Position numbers and translations under genes: made by a program
The notes under the pieces: model-generated
The model's database searches: none
The model's input: only the letters and a program-made list of their open reading frames with translations
Told to the model about the DNA's origin: nothing
Shown: positions 27,595-40,496 of the stretch, piece after piece
Layout: every line of letters starts with the position of its first letter
Position numbering within the stretch: the stretch's first letter is position 1
DNA from: Imbricaverruca yamaguchii
Lineage: Eukaryota > Arthropoda > Thecostraca > Neoverrucidae
Assembly (NCBI GenBank): GCA_034440575.1
Contig: JAOTOL010001497.1
Span: 1,106,001-1,170,000, forward strand
Direction of reading: 5' to 3'
DNA: 64,000 nucleotides

Positions 27595-28689
27595 CACTGC
27601 ACTGCACGTAGATGTACAGCACGCATCTACGTGCAGAATCAGCGCAGTGGTTCGTGATTTGTGTAAGGTGGGGGGTGGGAATTCCGGGCTCGAAGTTGAT
27701 AATTACAGCTTTGAAATGCTAAAATTCTGTTGAAAAGTAATCATTTTGGGAAACTTGCAATGGATGATGGAATTCGAAGTGGCACTGTAAGTACATGTGA
27801 GACAATCATTGCGGAAGCAAGGTAACAATGGTTACCGTAGTTATCAGTGTTAATCAATGCTCAATTTTTTTACTGCCAAATAAAGAGTGAAAATTCAAAT
27901 TCAAGGATAATGTCTGCAATAATCTTGCAGTTGATGCATCCGATATTTCAAGATCTTCCAATGTTTAACCAATCTGTCATTCCCGCAGTTCGTACCAAGA
28001 TGACGTCTTGTGATATTTAACTCCTGCCACTGAGGGTACTGTATATCACCTGGTCGCTACATCCCGGGATCGTTCATTAAGGAATAACAATCGGCATTCC
28101 ACCATGCCTGCTCCCACGAACACCAACTTGTGTGCCCGCCCTTGAACACCAAGATATAATCAATAGCAGCATAGGAGTTTCCGGGCCGGCACTGAACTCA
28201 TTTCACCCAGGCTGTGTGGAAAATGCATTTTACTTTTTCATCAATCGAGAACTAAGCATTGAACGTTGTATGCCTGCATTAGAAGAGCAGGTTCGACGAA
28301 AGGGCATACAATATAATTCAAGGATTATGCTTTGGGTTGCTCGGTGATATCTGGGACGAAGTAAAAGCATCTCAACTCCCGTTAGGGAAACCTACCTGTG
28401 CTCTTCACTGAGCGCTGAGTGCTAGGGCAAGAGAAAGGATCACGCCATAGTAGAGGCAAGAGAAAGGTCCACTAACTGAAGTAATTTCATGAAATTTTGA
28501 TTTTCCGCATATTTTTCACTCATTGGTATACAAGTTCCGGTAGTGCAGGAGAGACACACAGCCAAGTTATTCTTCTTCTCAGCATGCTTCTGAACTACGG
28601 AGACCGTTCAAACTCACCGTTTAAGTGGCGGTGTCGCTGATTGACATTTCACATGCTACCCTGTGCTGACTCCGGCGCAGACTCCACTC
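27593..28689. other. Unique AT-rich spacer, no gene seen
   Basis: Nothing recognised. Confidence 0.5.
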
Positions 28690-29330
28690 GCAATCCAATG
28701 TGATCTCGCTGCCTGGCGCGAGGCACCCTACTCTACCTCGCTCACTGCGCGGTCACCAGTCGCGACAACTCCTCCCGACACGGCGACACTCGGCACGCGT
28801 CTGCTTCACTTCCGCCTCGCGGCCGCCTCTCCCCAGAGGTCGGCGAACACTCTGCGTGCGCCTCGCGCCCGCCGCTCGCCTCGCCTCCCGGCCCCGGCCG
28901 CCCGCCGCAGACGACGCTCGTGTCCGGTGGCCGCGGCGAGCGTCGGCACCGTCGCGGCCGCTCGCGCCTCGTCGACTCGTCGTCGTCGGCGGCGGCGGCC
29001 GGCGTCAACAGGTTGCGCAGCCGGCGCCGATTGCTTTATCGTCGGCGTGGCCGACCGCTGCGCGTGGCACGTGCACGACGGCTGACGGCGGCGACCAAAT
29101 GGACGACGACGGCGGCGGGCGGGTCTCGCCAGAGGTGCTGCGCGGACGTGCAGAGGTGGGATGGTGTCGCACCACCGTAGCATGGCGCTCCTCGCTGGCG
29201 GCATCGGTGTGGTCCGCACAGGACCGACTGCCGGCTGAGCGGGGCCGCACCCGCCGCCAAACGTATCAGCATGAAGACGACCGAGGACGTCGGACGAGAC
29301 TCGCTCGGTTTCATTGGTTGTAACACGGAG
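28690..29330. other. CpG-rich island, no gene recognised
   Basis: An abrupt, strongly GC- and CpG-rich block set in AT-rich DNA. Long frames overlap on both strands, as expected where stops are rare, and none resembles a known family. It could be a promoter island or an exon of an unknown gene. It ends directly at a (TA)n tract. Confidence 0.4.
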
Positions 29331-29337
29331 TTTTTTG

Positions 29338-29548
<211 letters not shown>

Positions 29549-29869
29549 TGTAAGTTATACAGGTGATCTGAGCGCAAATGCCTGGTCACCATAGAGTTCA
29601 CTAACGTACATATCAACCCTGCGAATTTCGATAAATTAATATAGTCACAGAATCTTTATCGCCCTTTCTCCCTTTCTCTTCATCTAGTGTAAAGCAAACT
29701 TTAGTGGTTGCAGGAAGAGTCTAATTGACCTTTGGCACTACGAGGGTAAGAATTGTACTCGCTGCGAGGCTATTAATGTAGTGATGTACCTGGCTTAATG
29801 TAGTCATATGTAGTATATAATGGTCAAGCGGAGTCAGGTTTTGCCTAGTCTACCACGATCAATTCTCCT

Positions 29870-30110
29870 TTTAGGTAGCATAGTCTAGTAAAGTCGGGTC
29901 GGGCTCAGTCCAGTTCAGTCCAGTCAACTTCAATCCGGTCCAGTTGATTCCAGTCCAGTACAGTCCAGTGCGGTCTAGTCTTGTGCATTATAGTCCAGTC
30001 TGGCAAAGTCAATGCTGGCTACATTTGCTGTGTTTTAGTCTCGACAACCCCAATCTAGTGTAGTCGGTAGTGGTCTAGTGCAGTCGGATCTAGTCCGCTC
30101 AAGCGCCTTC
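29870..30110. repeat. Degenerate cagtccagt-type low-complexity repeat, left part
   Basis: Dozens of imperfect agtc/agtcc words in irregular spacing. Similar DNA resumes at 31,855-32,060, so the mariner and SINE appear to have landed inside it. Confidence 0.65.
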
Positions 30111-30230
30111 TCTAGGCCTGTCCTATGTGATTTGTCGTGGCACCCTGGCTAACTATGGTAGACATGCTAACTCGCGGTGGTTCGGATTACGTTGGAACAC
30201 CCGGGGTACGGTGGTGTGTACCCTGGTGTA

Positions 30231-31533
30231 CGAGGGCGTTCAAAAGTTCGCGGCCCGACCATGAAGGAGCAGAGATACGAGATCGCCTTCATAGACCAAA
30301 AATGTTTATTTCTCCACATAATCACCGTTCAGACGCACACATTTATCAAAGCGCTTCGCCAGAACCTTCAGGCCCTCTGAAGAAATGGGTTTCGAACCCG
30401 TCCAGCACGTTCAGGACAGCTGCCATCGTCTCCTCGTTGTCGGCGAAGTCGCGACTGCGGAGCTGTTTCTTCATGTTGGGGAAGAGGTGATAGTCGAAGG
30501 GTGCAAGGTCCGGAGAATAGGGCTGGTGCGGCAACAACTCGAAGCCGCAGTTCACCGCTTTGTTGATCGCTACCCTGCTCTTGTGCACCGGTGCGTTGTC
30601 CTGGAGCAGGTGCACACCTTTGACATCTTTACACGTCTCTTCTTGATGATTGCCGCTCGCAGCTGTTCCAGAAGGGAGGCGTATTGTTCGCCATTAATGG
30701 TGCGCCCCTGCTCCAGGAAGTCGACGAGCAGAACTCCGTCAGCATCCCAGAACACCGTCACCATCACCTTGCCGGCTGACTTCACCACTCTGCACTTCTT
30801 TGGTGGCGGTGACGCAGGGTGGTGGCGGTGACATTGGCGCGACTCGGCCTTGCTCTCAGGGTCGAAGTGTGGCACCCACGTCTCGTCCTGGGTCACAAGT
30901 CGTGTCAGGAAATATTCTGGATCCTCGTTAAAGAGGTCCAAAACTTCGCGTGACGTCTCCTTGCGAATTTGTTTTTGCTCGGGAGTCAGCAAACGGGGGA
31001 CCCATCTTGCATAGACCTTGAACATGTTGAGATGCTCATGGAGAATGTTTTCGACGGATCCGACATACATCTGCGTTTCTGCTGCGATGTTTCGGACCGA
31101 CAGACGTCTGTCATTCATCACCAGATTCTCCACAGCTTCCACATTTTCTTCAGTCAGTGTTGATGGACGACCACTGCGGGGATCATCTTCAATGCTCTGT
31201 CGACCAGCTTTGAAGAGAGCTGCCCACTTTTTCACGCTGCTGTAGGAAAGAGAATCTTCCCCCGGTGTTGCCACCAACTCTTCATGGATAGCCTTTGATA
31301 CCTTCTTCTGCAATACCATGAATCGAATCACTGCTCTCTGCTGGACGTCGTTCATCTTCGACAAGAATAGCAAACTATGTTACAACAACTAACAGCCTGA
31401 AACAAACACAGGACCGATTGGTTAGTGGTTGCGTCAGTGGACATCTCAATAACACACCATTGGTCACACCGCGTTGCATGGCGAAATTCCAGCTCCTTCA
31501 TGGTCGGGACGCGAACTTTTTTAACACCCCTCG
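30231..31533 (-). mobile_element. mariner-type DNA transposon
   Basis: A 1,303-bp element, typical mariner size, flanked by TA (30229-30230 and 31534-31535). Terminal inverted repeats of about 41 bp lie at 30231-30271 and 31493-31533; both begin cgaggg or cgaggg-like and include gttcgcg and cccgaccatgaaggagc. It encodes a D,D34D transposase on the minus strand. Confidence 0.95.
30306..31373 (-). pseudogene. mariner transposase, two frameshifts
   Basis: A cut-and-paste transposase of the IS630-Tc1-mariner superfamily that would act on the element's own ends in the nucleus. The start may be 31373 or the in-frame ATG at 31355. An N-terminal HTH region includes the WAALFKAGRQSIEDDPRSGR segment. 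The catalytic motifs are DETWVPHF (about 30,885), QDNAPVH (about 30,595) and SPDLAPFDYH (about 30,500), and the residues between the second and third Asp number exactly 34. One frameshift lies at about 30,615-30,640, just before QDNAPVH. A second near 30,370 shifts the C-terminus, whose proper frame ends with a Val-Glu-Lys-stop at 30306-30314. The element is therefore probably immobile, although both ends look intact. Confidence 0.93.
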
Positions 31534-31669
31534 TACAGTAGTGACCTGGTGCATGACAGTACTCCGGTCCACAGACACAGATCTCGTTAACGATCTGCTC
31601 GCAAACGTGGACGTCTGGCGTTTGTGACGTGAAAAATAGAGATCAGCTGTGGCTCTACCTAGCTCAGCC

Positions 31670-31851
31670 GGGGCGGGGATGGCCGAGTGGTTAAGGTGTC
31701 GGGCTATGGGTACCAAAGATCCCGGGTTCGACTCTAGCGCCACTCAGGACATTTTCCAATCCCGCGGCCCACCGGCGAAACAGTGTGGGCGGCGCCATTA
31801 GCCGTGAATGTGCATAAAGTGTGTCGTGAACCAACCAATAAACAATAAACA
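31670..31851 (+). mobile_element. tRNA-derived SINE, family A, copy 2
   Basis: Better preserved than the copy at 8,470: A box ggccgagtggttaagg, B box gggttcgactc, the same gcggcgccattagccgtg body and a tail of aataaac units. It is flanked by a perfect 13-bp target duplication, acctagctcagcc (31657-31669 and 31852-31864). Confidence 0.95.
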
Positions 31852-31854
31852 ACC

Positions 31855-32060
31855 TAGCTCAGCCTACCTTAACCCTAGGTTGTCTAATTCAGTCAAATCT
31901 AGTCCAGCCTAGTTCACTATATGCTAGCTCGGTCTACTCCCGGCTTTTAAAGTTCTTTCCGGTGTATTGCATGTCATCCAAGCATAATCGAATGCAGTCC
32001 AATTCAGTCGACGCCAGCCCATGTCAGTCTAGCGATCTCTAGTATTGCCTAGTCAAAGTC
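31855..32060. repeat. Degenerate cagtc-type repeat, right part
   Basis: Continuation of the low-complexity DNA at 29,870-30,110. Confidence 0.55.
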
Positions 32061-33487
32061 TAACCTATCTTATCTTGGCTTACCATGCCCATGTGGTTTC
32101 CGATGCCAGTGTGGTTTCCCGGTGACAGTGTGGCCTACGCGGGCAGTTGGGTTGCGGCCAGAGCTGGCTGGACAGCCGCGGCGGCCAGCACATTAATGGC
32201 AGACGCACACGCGCACACCGGCCACCGAGCCCACGCGCCCTGTGTGCCGCCTGAGATGGCCGCGTCACATTCTGGCCCGAGATTACCGTCACAGTCGGGA
32301 CTGGCGGTCGCAGCTGAGACGGCCGACAGCACCTGACTGCCCCCGCCGACAGTGTCGGCACCAATTGTCGCCGCGCGCTGCCCTCGGTGAACATGTCCTT
32401 TGATAGGTGGCGCCGCCAGCTTGCTTCGTTCCAGACCGCTTGATTTGGTCTGACGGCTGTATGCTCGAAGGGACCGCGCGCCACGTCTGCCGCATGCCGG
32501 CCTGACACGACAGACCCGCCACCTGGGAGCCACACGCTCGGCACGCTTCACGCGGTGCAGATCAGAAGACCAGTGGCGGTGCGACACAGCATCACCTGCG
32601 ACCACGTCATCCGCTGGAGCTCACGCCCACTACCTTCACCCGCATCGTGTCCCATGAGCACGTGCTGAAGCCAAGATATCTACGGCCATGTCATTTGTAA
32701 GCAATGATTGTATCGGATAAACTGGATACACAATAGTCTTAGCATTAATAAGAGAGTGTCAACTGATCGATTTTCACTGACTAGGCATAACAAAAGTTGC
32801 TGATGATGTCTAACAGGTAGCGGTAGTCACTACCATCTATCGGGTGCGTGTAGGTGTGCCTCAGCTGATATTTTGACACACCTGTCTGCAAAATATTTCC
32901 CGGATGTTTGCACACCCATGCAAATAGGGCACGAAAACAAACGCTTATCAATTGGTTCACGACAATGGATATCCGCCAAATATCCTTCGGTGTTATTTAG
33001 TTGGCAACGCACGGTCGGAAAACACCATGCACTTCAGGAGGCGTCTGTCACCTGAAGTTGCAGACAGCTAGGACCCCGCGTGTAAGCACAGTTCATCCCA
33101 AACGTGCGGCACGACCCAGGTCCGCCGCTCTCGGTGCTCGTGCAGTCGCCACCACCGCACCGTTGCGGTGGGGAGGAGCGATCCCAAATGACCTCAGGAT
33201 CCCCGACTGTCTCCGAGCGCCTCGTTAGAGCGGACGGTAGCGTCTCTTGGATCCGCTAACCACCCCCTCAGCACTTGTGATCCACGCCACACTTTTAGAG
33301 AAGTCGCTACCCGACAATTGGAGAACAAAATAGTACCAAAGTGGGTCTTGAGTGTATCCTATATAGCATGAACATTGATGTAAAATGTCGAATAAAAAGC
33401 AAACGTAGCCGTATATAACCTAACTTAGTTAATTAGGTAACAAATTAGGTGCTGCATTGGTGATCTCGGTTATTTCAAGCGCGTAGC

Positions 33488-33489
<2 letters not shown>
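32061..33489. other. Unique spacer, no gene seen
   Basis: Overlapping frames in the GC-rich part (32,080-32,600) lack any recognisable domain. Confidence 0.5.
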
Positions 33490-33785
<296 letters not shown>

Positions 33786-35354
33786 AATGGAGAAAGCGAA
33801 ATGAAGACAGAACAAGGACAGAACGAGAAAAGGAAAAGGAAGCGTGCAGTGTTTATGCTTCAGGTGGTGTTCAAAGCAAATTGTATTAACCATTATATTT
33901 CAATTATGCATACATTTACATAAGCCGTAGACACTAAGAGTAACATGGGATACCTGTTGTACTCTAAGTCATACATATACACTTAATTCGTACTAATTTG
34001 GAAACCTGCTTCGCTTCTTGTAAGTGTATTACCAGCATTAATAACAACCATGGGTTGCTATTGCTCCCTCCACGGCGTTTATTGTATATACGACGTTCAT
34101 TCCAGCTCCACTGTTATTAACAGGGTGTATCTCCGTCTCGAAATGAACCACCATCTGTTATGCATTGCTAAGTTTTTCATTACGTCGTACGAATGCACCC
34201 TATCTGGAGATCTCCATTCCCATTATGCAAAGCACTCACTCAACAGTACGCTTCCACGATATCAAATGGATTCCGCACTAACGCCCAGTGAATAACCAAC
34301 CCTGGGGCTGACATCGTCGTCAACAACAAGAACAGGCGCTGTATAATCATCAACGTTGCCTCTGATCTCCGCACATCATACGCAAGTCCGTAGTGAGTCG
34401 TATTCCGGCAGTTTCCGAGCCGGCCTGCGCATCCGTCTTCTCCGAACGTTCCCGATCTCGTGCCGAGCGCCGCCAGCTGACTAGCGCAAATTAACAAGTT
34501 GTGCGGACGGCTATTGCGTCCGACGAGAAGTTCTGTATTCGGTGCGTGGCGGGGCATGGCTGGTCGGATCTTCGGCCCGAGGGCGTCTGGCGAGAAGTGC
34601 GGGAGTTCCCCGACTCAATGTAGCGGAACACCAAAGGGCTGCACTGCCTGTTGGCTGTGCTGTGTTCAATGACTGTTATTTATCTACGGGGTCCGATTAA
34701 ACCTCCTCTTGTGGTTAAATTGTAGACGGGAATCACCTGCCCGCATCTCCGCACTCGAGGAGGTTTGCCAGCTTTAGGCTCTTCCATCTCTGGCACTTCC
34801 ATTTCCCGATGTGTGATTTGTAGCCCATAAAACTAGCATTGATAAATTGCCTGACGTGCCTCGCCATAGTACGTCAGGCTATTTTGTGACAGCTCGGAAA
34901 ATCTACATATATATTACTTTTGCACATTTACAATGTCTAATATCCACCTATACTCCAGATTGTATGACGTTGAATCTTATTCAGATGCATCAGCCAAAGC
35001 CCGTATTTTAATTTTCATTTATACAGCATAACATAATACAACCACAGTCTCACACCGCACCGTCACACGCAACGTACATATTTCGGATATGTGAACCAAC
35101 AGCCTTAGGAAGCACGGAACAAATGACTTGATGGGTGGCTTCGCTCGCACATCTTTCGGTTTTCTCGTGTCCTCGCTCACCACGTGTGATCAGACGCGCT
35201 TTTTCGTGATTCTGTTGCTCCCGCTCCGCTTCGTCTCGGCTCCATATCGTGAACACCATGCACGCATACTCCATCTGTCACCAGATCTCAAGAAGGCTCC
35301 GTATCTTGAACACCATGCACATATACTCGTATCTGTGAACATATCTGTCGACAT
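33786..35354. other. Unique AT-rich spacer, no gene seen
   Basis: Nothing recognised. Confidence 0.5.
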
Positions 35355-35530
35355 ATCTGTCAACAGGCAATAACTGTTGGTCCACGTGTCACCACTAGCA
35401 TTAGCTGTGTCAGCAGTCTATCAGGTCCAAGTTGTCCCAGTCAGAGCCACCGTCTGTCAACAGACATCAACAGTTGGTTCACGTGTCACCACGAGCACTC
35501 ACTGAGTCAGCAGCCTGTCGGGTCCACGTT
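35355..35530. repeat. Diverged ~99-bp tandem duplication
   Basis: Two copies share ctgtcaacag, cacgtgtcaccac and gtcagcag at matching spacing. A shorter duplication around gaacaccatgcac lies just upstream (about 35,250 and 35,308). Confidence 0.7.
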
Positions 35531-35716
35531 CGCGTGCGTGCTCACGGGTGACGTGTGCTCCGGCCGGGCCAGCAGAGAGTCGCGCTGCTATTCCGAACTC
35601 GCCGATATTCGCGACATGACGTCTGCCTATGTCCTCTCTCATCCAGTCGGCAATAATCCAGTCGGCAGCCATCCAGGGAGTGTGATTCGTGCCAAATGCA
35701 TGCATCTATGTGCACA

Positions 35717-35860
35717 GGGGCGGATGCAGGATCTGGCATAAGGGCAAGCACTTGTCTGGAGGGGAGCTATTTCCTCGATTGAGCACCGTTGCAAAGATAC
35801 CTAGACAGGCACCTTTGACTGAAAATCCCTTGAGCGGGAGGGGGGAGTGGGTGTACACTC
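35717..35860 (+). repeat. Dispersed repeat F, copy 1
   Basis: Similar to 42,637-42,760: both contain ggggcgga, then a gggcaag element, gtctggaggggag and a gatacct/gtacct box. Function unknown. Confidence 0.6.
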
Positions 35861-37013
35861 AAGCCACGATCGATGTCTTTTCGCGAACGGAGGAGCGCGC
35901 AACTTTCCGCTGGAGCACCTGCCCCCAGTGTCCCCTGTACACTTTATATAAATGATTCGATATTTTTTTCGGCCAGTCCGTCCTTTCACTGGCCTAAGTG
36001 TCCTTTCCCAGTGCAAAATCGAAAATACGCCACACCTTACTACGCCCGTGCAACTTCCAAATGTATCACTTGCAACCCCGACCACACCCGCATCTTCACA
36101 GCTGCCATACGCAATCTTTCCAGATGCCTACTGTACAGCCAGCGCTGACTCTGCAGTCGGTTCAGTTCAGCTGAGTCCAGTGCTGGAAAGGCCTGCCGCG
36201 GGTCGGTTACACCGCCGGCTGGCGGCCTGGATACAGGCACGGCACGATTGAAAGGTCACGTCACTAATGAACGGCTTAGTGTTCAGCTCGCTCTCAAAAC
36301 GAGACGACCGACGATCGGCGGCGTCGAGGCCGTAGGACGGCGCCGAAGTTTTCCCATCTCGGCCGGCCGAAATCAGCCATTGTAATATTAAATTTCGCCC
36401 AACCACAAGGGTTCTTATTAGAGCCTAACTAAATTGCCGACAAAGGCGTTCAAGCAAGTCAGAAAGGCGGTGAATCAATACTCAATCAGTGCCTTCGGCA
36501 GAGTCCGGAAATTGGTTTCAGGGACGATTCGTACTTGGCGAGGAGATTCGTTTGAGCTCTGCGTGCGAGACCACTGCTCCTGAAATGTGTTCACATCCGT
36601 GCATTCGGCTGGGAGCAGGGGGACGAAAGAACCCAGTCAAGGGGGCGAATGTTCCCAACGTGAAAGCTCCCCACTTTTTCAGGTCGGCTCTTCAACTTTG
36701 AATGATCGGAATAATTATTTCGCGTAGAATCATTTTGATGCACTTCCAGTGCCTGTGTGCATTCACACATATGTATTGTTAGCTCATAAAATAGTCATTG
36801 TAACACCTTACAATGCAAATTATCCAGATGTCCAGATGAAAGCGTCGTGAAAATTATCACTAGGTAGCAGCATGCACACATCACGTAATCTTCGATCTGT
36901 CCCATCCCATCTTGAAATTGGCATTCATGTGTGCCCTCCAACTAAGTATGCGCCGGCACACCCTGGATGTGAAGCTCCATAAACATGGACAACATGGTCA
37001 CAGCACCCCATTA
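35861..37013. other. Unique spacer, no gene seen
   Basis: Nothing recognised. Confidence 0.45.
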
Positions 37014-37047
37014 ACGGCGTTTGTGGACATGTGTCCACAAACGCCGT
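37014..37047. repeat. 34-bp near-perfect palindrome
   Basis: Arms acggcgtttgtggaca and tgtccacaaacgccgt are perfectly complementary around a central TG. Confidence 0.95.
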
Positions 37048-38129
37048 CTTTGCAGGGGATGCTGACAACTTACTTGAGGCACGACTATTGTCGCGGTGTT
37101 GGTAGGTGGGGAGCCGGGCCGGTTGCCTGATTGACGAGAGCGGCCTACATCGCGACATGTCTTACATTGATTTTCCTCTCCACACTGCACAATTCAAGGC
37201 CGCTGGATAAGGCTATTTGAGTGAAGCTCCCCACACAAACAGGACCGATTCGAGCCGACCCTTCGTCCCCTCCCCCTCCAGCAACCTGTCAGCTGTCTTC
37301 TCCAGGACCGTAATTATAGGCAGTCGCCAATTGAGCTGCGGATGTTCTCTTGGCACCGGCGGTCCAGCTGGTGTCGCCTCCGGCAGTTTTGTGGCGGCCA
37401 CTGGGGAGCGGCGCGCGACGCACCGTCGTTTGGCGCGGCTGACGTGGCATCTTCGGCTGAATGTTCCGACAGAAAGCGTCCACTCATTACCAGTCTTGTG
37501 CTCGACTCAAACTTTTTTAGTCGACGTCGACTCACGTGTGCCTCGTAGATCTTGAGATCTGATTCGACTCGCGACTCAAAAAGGCTGACAGAAATTTGAA
37601 CCGATTCAGATCCGACTCAGTGGTATCACACTTGTGAGCCATACGATTCAGTGTGCACTGCCCACACAAGATATTTCAATGATTGACCCATGATTCGACT
37701 CATGTTTTTAGAAAGATGTGATTCAACTCGCGACTCAAGCTACATTTTTGGGAAAACAATCGAGATTCAACTCGCGACTCATCCAAAAACTATTGATTCA
37801 TGAGTCGACTCCCGATTCAACTCGAGTTGGGCACAAGTCTGCTCATTACAGGTCCGTGACGTCACGTCTATAGACATGCTGCGTTCTCAGCTGAACGTTC
37901 GAGTAGAAAGGGTCCAGACATGTCGGTCACCGCTCTGTGACGTCACGCCTTTGTCACGTTCGGTGCATTTTTGTTTGCTTGTTGAAGCAACAGTTATTAT
38001 CGGCTGTACTACAGTTCACGTTATCACTACTTCTACGTATCTACCCATTGTTTCCTTCTCCTGGTGGTGTGAGGTACAACGGATCCCCCCCCCCCGTCCC
38101 ACAACTTTCAACTTTTGCTTCAAGTGAGA
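37048..38129. other. Spacer with cgactc-rich degenerate repeat
   Basis: Irregular repeats of gattcgactc/gattcaactc and ctcgcgactc fill about 37,500-37,830. A C tract lies at about 38,087. No gene seen. Confidence 0.5.
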
Positions 38130-38925
38130 TCGAAGGATACCCCTCCCCCGTCTTTCCGGTCATATCCTTACACCCCATCTCGGGGGGATCGATAGGAACC
38201 CCCTCTAATCTCAAAACTAAACGTCGCACGAAAACGAAAGATGTGTTCAGCATCGGAAAGCGCTCGACGAGTAGGGCCAAACACCAACCCAAAAAGGTGT
38301 TTTCCCAAAAGCGACGTCACTAGGGGCCTATGTTTTCACCTAGGCCCATCGTGTTTTTGGCTCTGGGGAGTTAATTTTGGGGGAGATTTGAAGAAACATG
38401 GACAATGGACCTAAAAGTTTTGAATACCCGATTTTGTATGTCCAAATTTTTAGTTTTCAAGTTTTCTTTAATTTTTTTCTTCTAATGGGTAGAGTCGACC
38501 GATAAATGTTGTTCGAAGTCAACTTGCACTCATAAAAATGCTTACTTTAGCCAGAATCTTAGATTTGAACTCTAATGGGCAAATATGAAAAACTAAGAAG
38601 TAATCAAACACGGAAAAATAAAAAATCCTCCGGTGCGTTTTGTTTCGTTCTTTACGATAAGCAACCGCTGAAAGTTTCATTAAAGTATCTTTATCCATTA
38701 AAGCGTGAAGATTGGTTGAACTCTTGTGGAGGTGCCCTCACTTGACCTTGACTAACTCGTTGGCCCTAGATGACCCGACCTAAATTTTTTTGACACAACA
38801 TGCCAAATTGATGTAGGAAAAGGCATGCCAAATTTCGGCGCGCTGCCGCGCGCCGTTCTTTCACGATCGGCCGAAAACCTTAGGGGGAGCATAACCCCCC
38901 GGAGACTACGAGCGATACAGCATGA
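38130..38925 (+). mobile_element. Fragment of TTAA element E (left half), copy 3
   Basis: Homologous to 43,258-44,085 (shared cgtctttccggtca, cgcacgaaaacgaaag, gttttcaagttttctttaat, cacttgaccttgactaactc). No flanking TTAA ends were seen, so it is a truncated copy. It keeps the TGACCTTGA site at 38743-38751. Confidence 0.8.
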
Positions 38926-40436
38926 CGTCATGGTATAGCCCTATCCATGAACTTCGCAGCTACTCAGAGCATTTGTGTCTACTTCTCTTGCTTGTTCTTC
39001 CAGGTCAGATCAAACAGGTTAATGTCGATTCATTGTTAATATGTGCTGCAAGAGCCCTCTTTGTGCACTGGTTGATTCGTCTGGTGAACCCACGATAAAG
39101 GTGGTGCAGAGTAACGACACGGCGATATAGTCATGAAATAAACACATATCCAGGGCACCAGCGACATAAAATAAACGAACGTTTATCCATTCTCACCGAG
39201 AGTTCAGAGGATACGGCTGAGATAAGCAAACGCAGAGCGCGGAATTCACGGGCGCAGCACAGCCAGCGACCTCTACCTCTGTGTACTCTGTCAATCTGCG
39301 TAGTACTCTTCAATTTAGCGAAGCCGAGACGAATGGCAACTAAACGCCAACCCGTTTTCAGTCACAGTGTCGGTATCGTCAGTTCAATATTTTTCATTAT
39401 TCATCCATGATTTTAGTGATGGAACCGGCTGCCTGTCGATAGAGTAGGGCGTTTCACACTGAGTGTATTAAACACAAAATATGGTGCGTTAATTTATTAG
39501 GTACGAAAATATTAGGCTTTAGTTGCATGTGTGCACTAGGGGGCCAGAAATTGGGCGTGGATTTGAGGTTGATGTGTAGTAGGTGTGCGCTGTGCAGATA
39601 CCTTTAGGATGGACCCTCTGACTCTCGTTGGGAGTTTGTTCTCTTATGTTTTAGATCATGCTTATAAATTGGGAATTATGCTCGTAGCAGGTTCACTTGA
39701 CATATTCAGAACCGACCTTATGGCGGTGCTGAAGAGCATGGTAGCACAATGAGGTCGATAGCAGCTAACACAATTACGTCGATAATTTCTTCAGAACTCA
39801 GGTTATAATTGATTGCCTATACGGGTCTTAGTGTTTTTTTTTTCTGGGAACAGGTGTACCTGGCAGTGAACTCAGAACCGTTCTTTGGTCATGTGATGCT
39901 AAAGGGGATGGACATGGTAATACCATAGGCTCTATAGTTCTTTAAGTCAAGGTGTTACACTTATTCGGCAGTCAATTCTTCTTTCCTTATAACATTTCTC
40001 ACAATTTACATCCGAAGGCACAGCTTGCAATACCAACTTTGTGAGGAATCTGCCAGTCGTATTTGAGGGATTCACTCGTAGAGTCTCATGTTTAAATATG
40101 CAAGCATTGCGGAGAGTTGAACTGCACATTGGAAAGATCAACGCCAATTGAAATAGATACATAGTTTCGCTTACGGGTAGAAAGTGATACATTCTCAAAG
40201 ACTGGGCCAAATATCAAATGATGCTAACAGCAATGCCGTGGTGCAATAAATATCGTAGTACACTACATACAATATTGTCCACCCCATGCTAAAATCCGAT
40301 GTTGTATGGCACCAGGAGTGGAACTCTAATGTCCCTATTCTGAGCGGGTCTAGGAATACTAAAGTTGCTCATAAAAACACATTGAAGAGGGGTGTCCATG
40401 TGTCATGGGCACGTCGGTCCAGACGGACCGGACCAG
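38926..40436. other. Unique AT-rich spacer, no gene seen
   Basis: Nothing recognised. Confidence 0.5.
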
Positions 40437-40496
40437 GCGTCCATGTTAGACCAAAACACTCTCTTTATTGATAATGTTTTGGTCTAGCATGGACGC
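40437..40496. repeat. Long hairpin with 22-bp arms
   Basis: Arms 40437-40458 and 40475-40496 are complementary with one mismatch; the loop is 16 nt. Arms include gcgtccatg and tagaccaaaaca. Confidence 0.93.
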
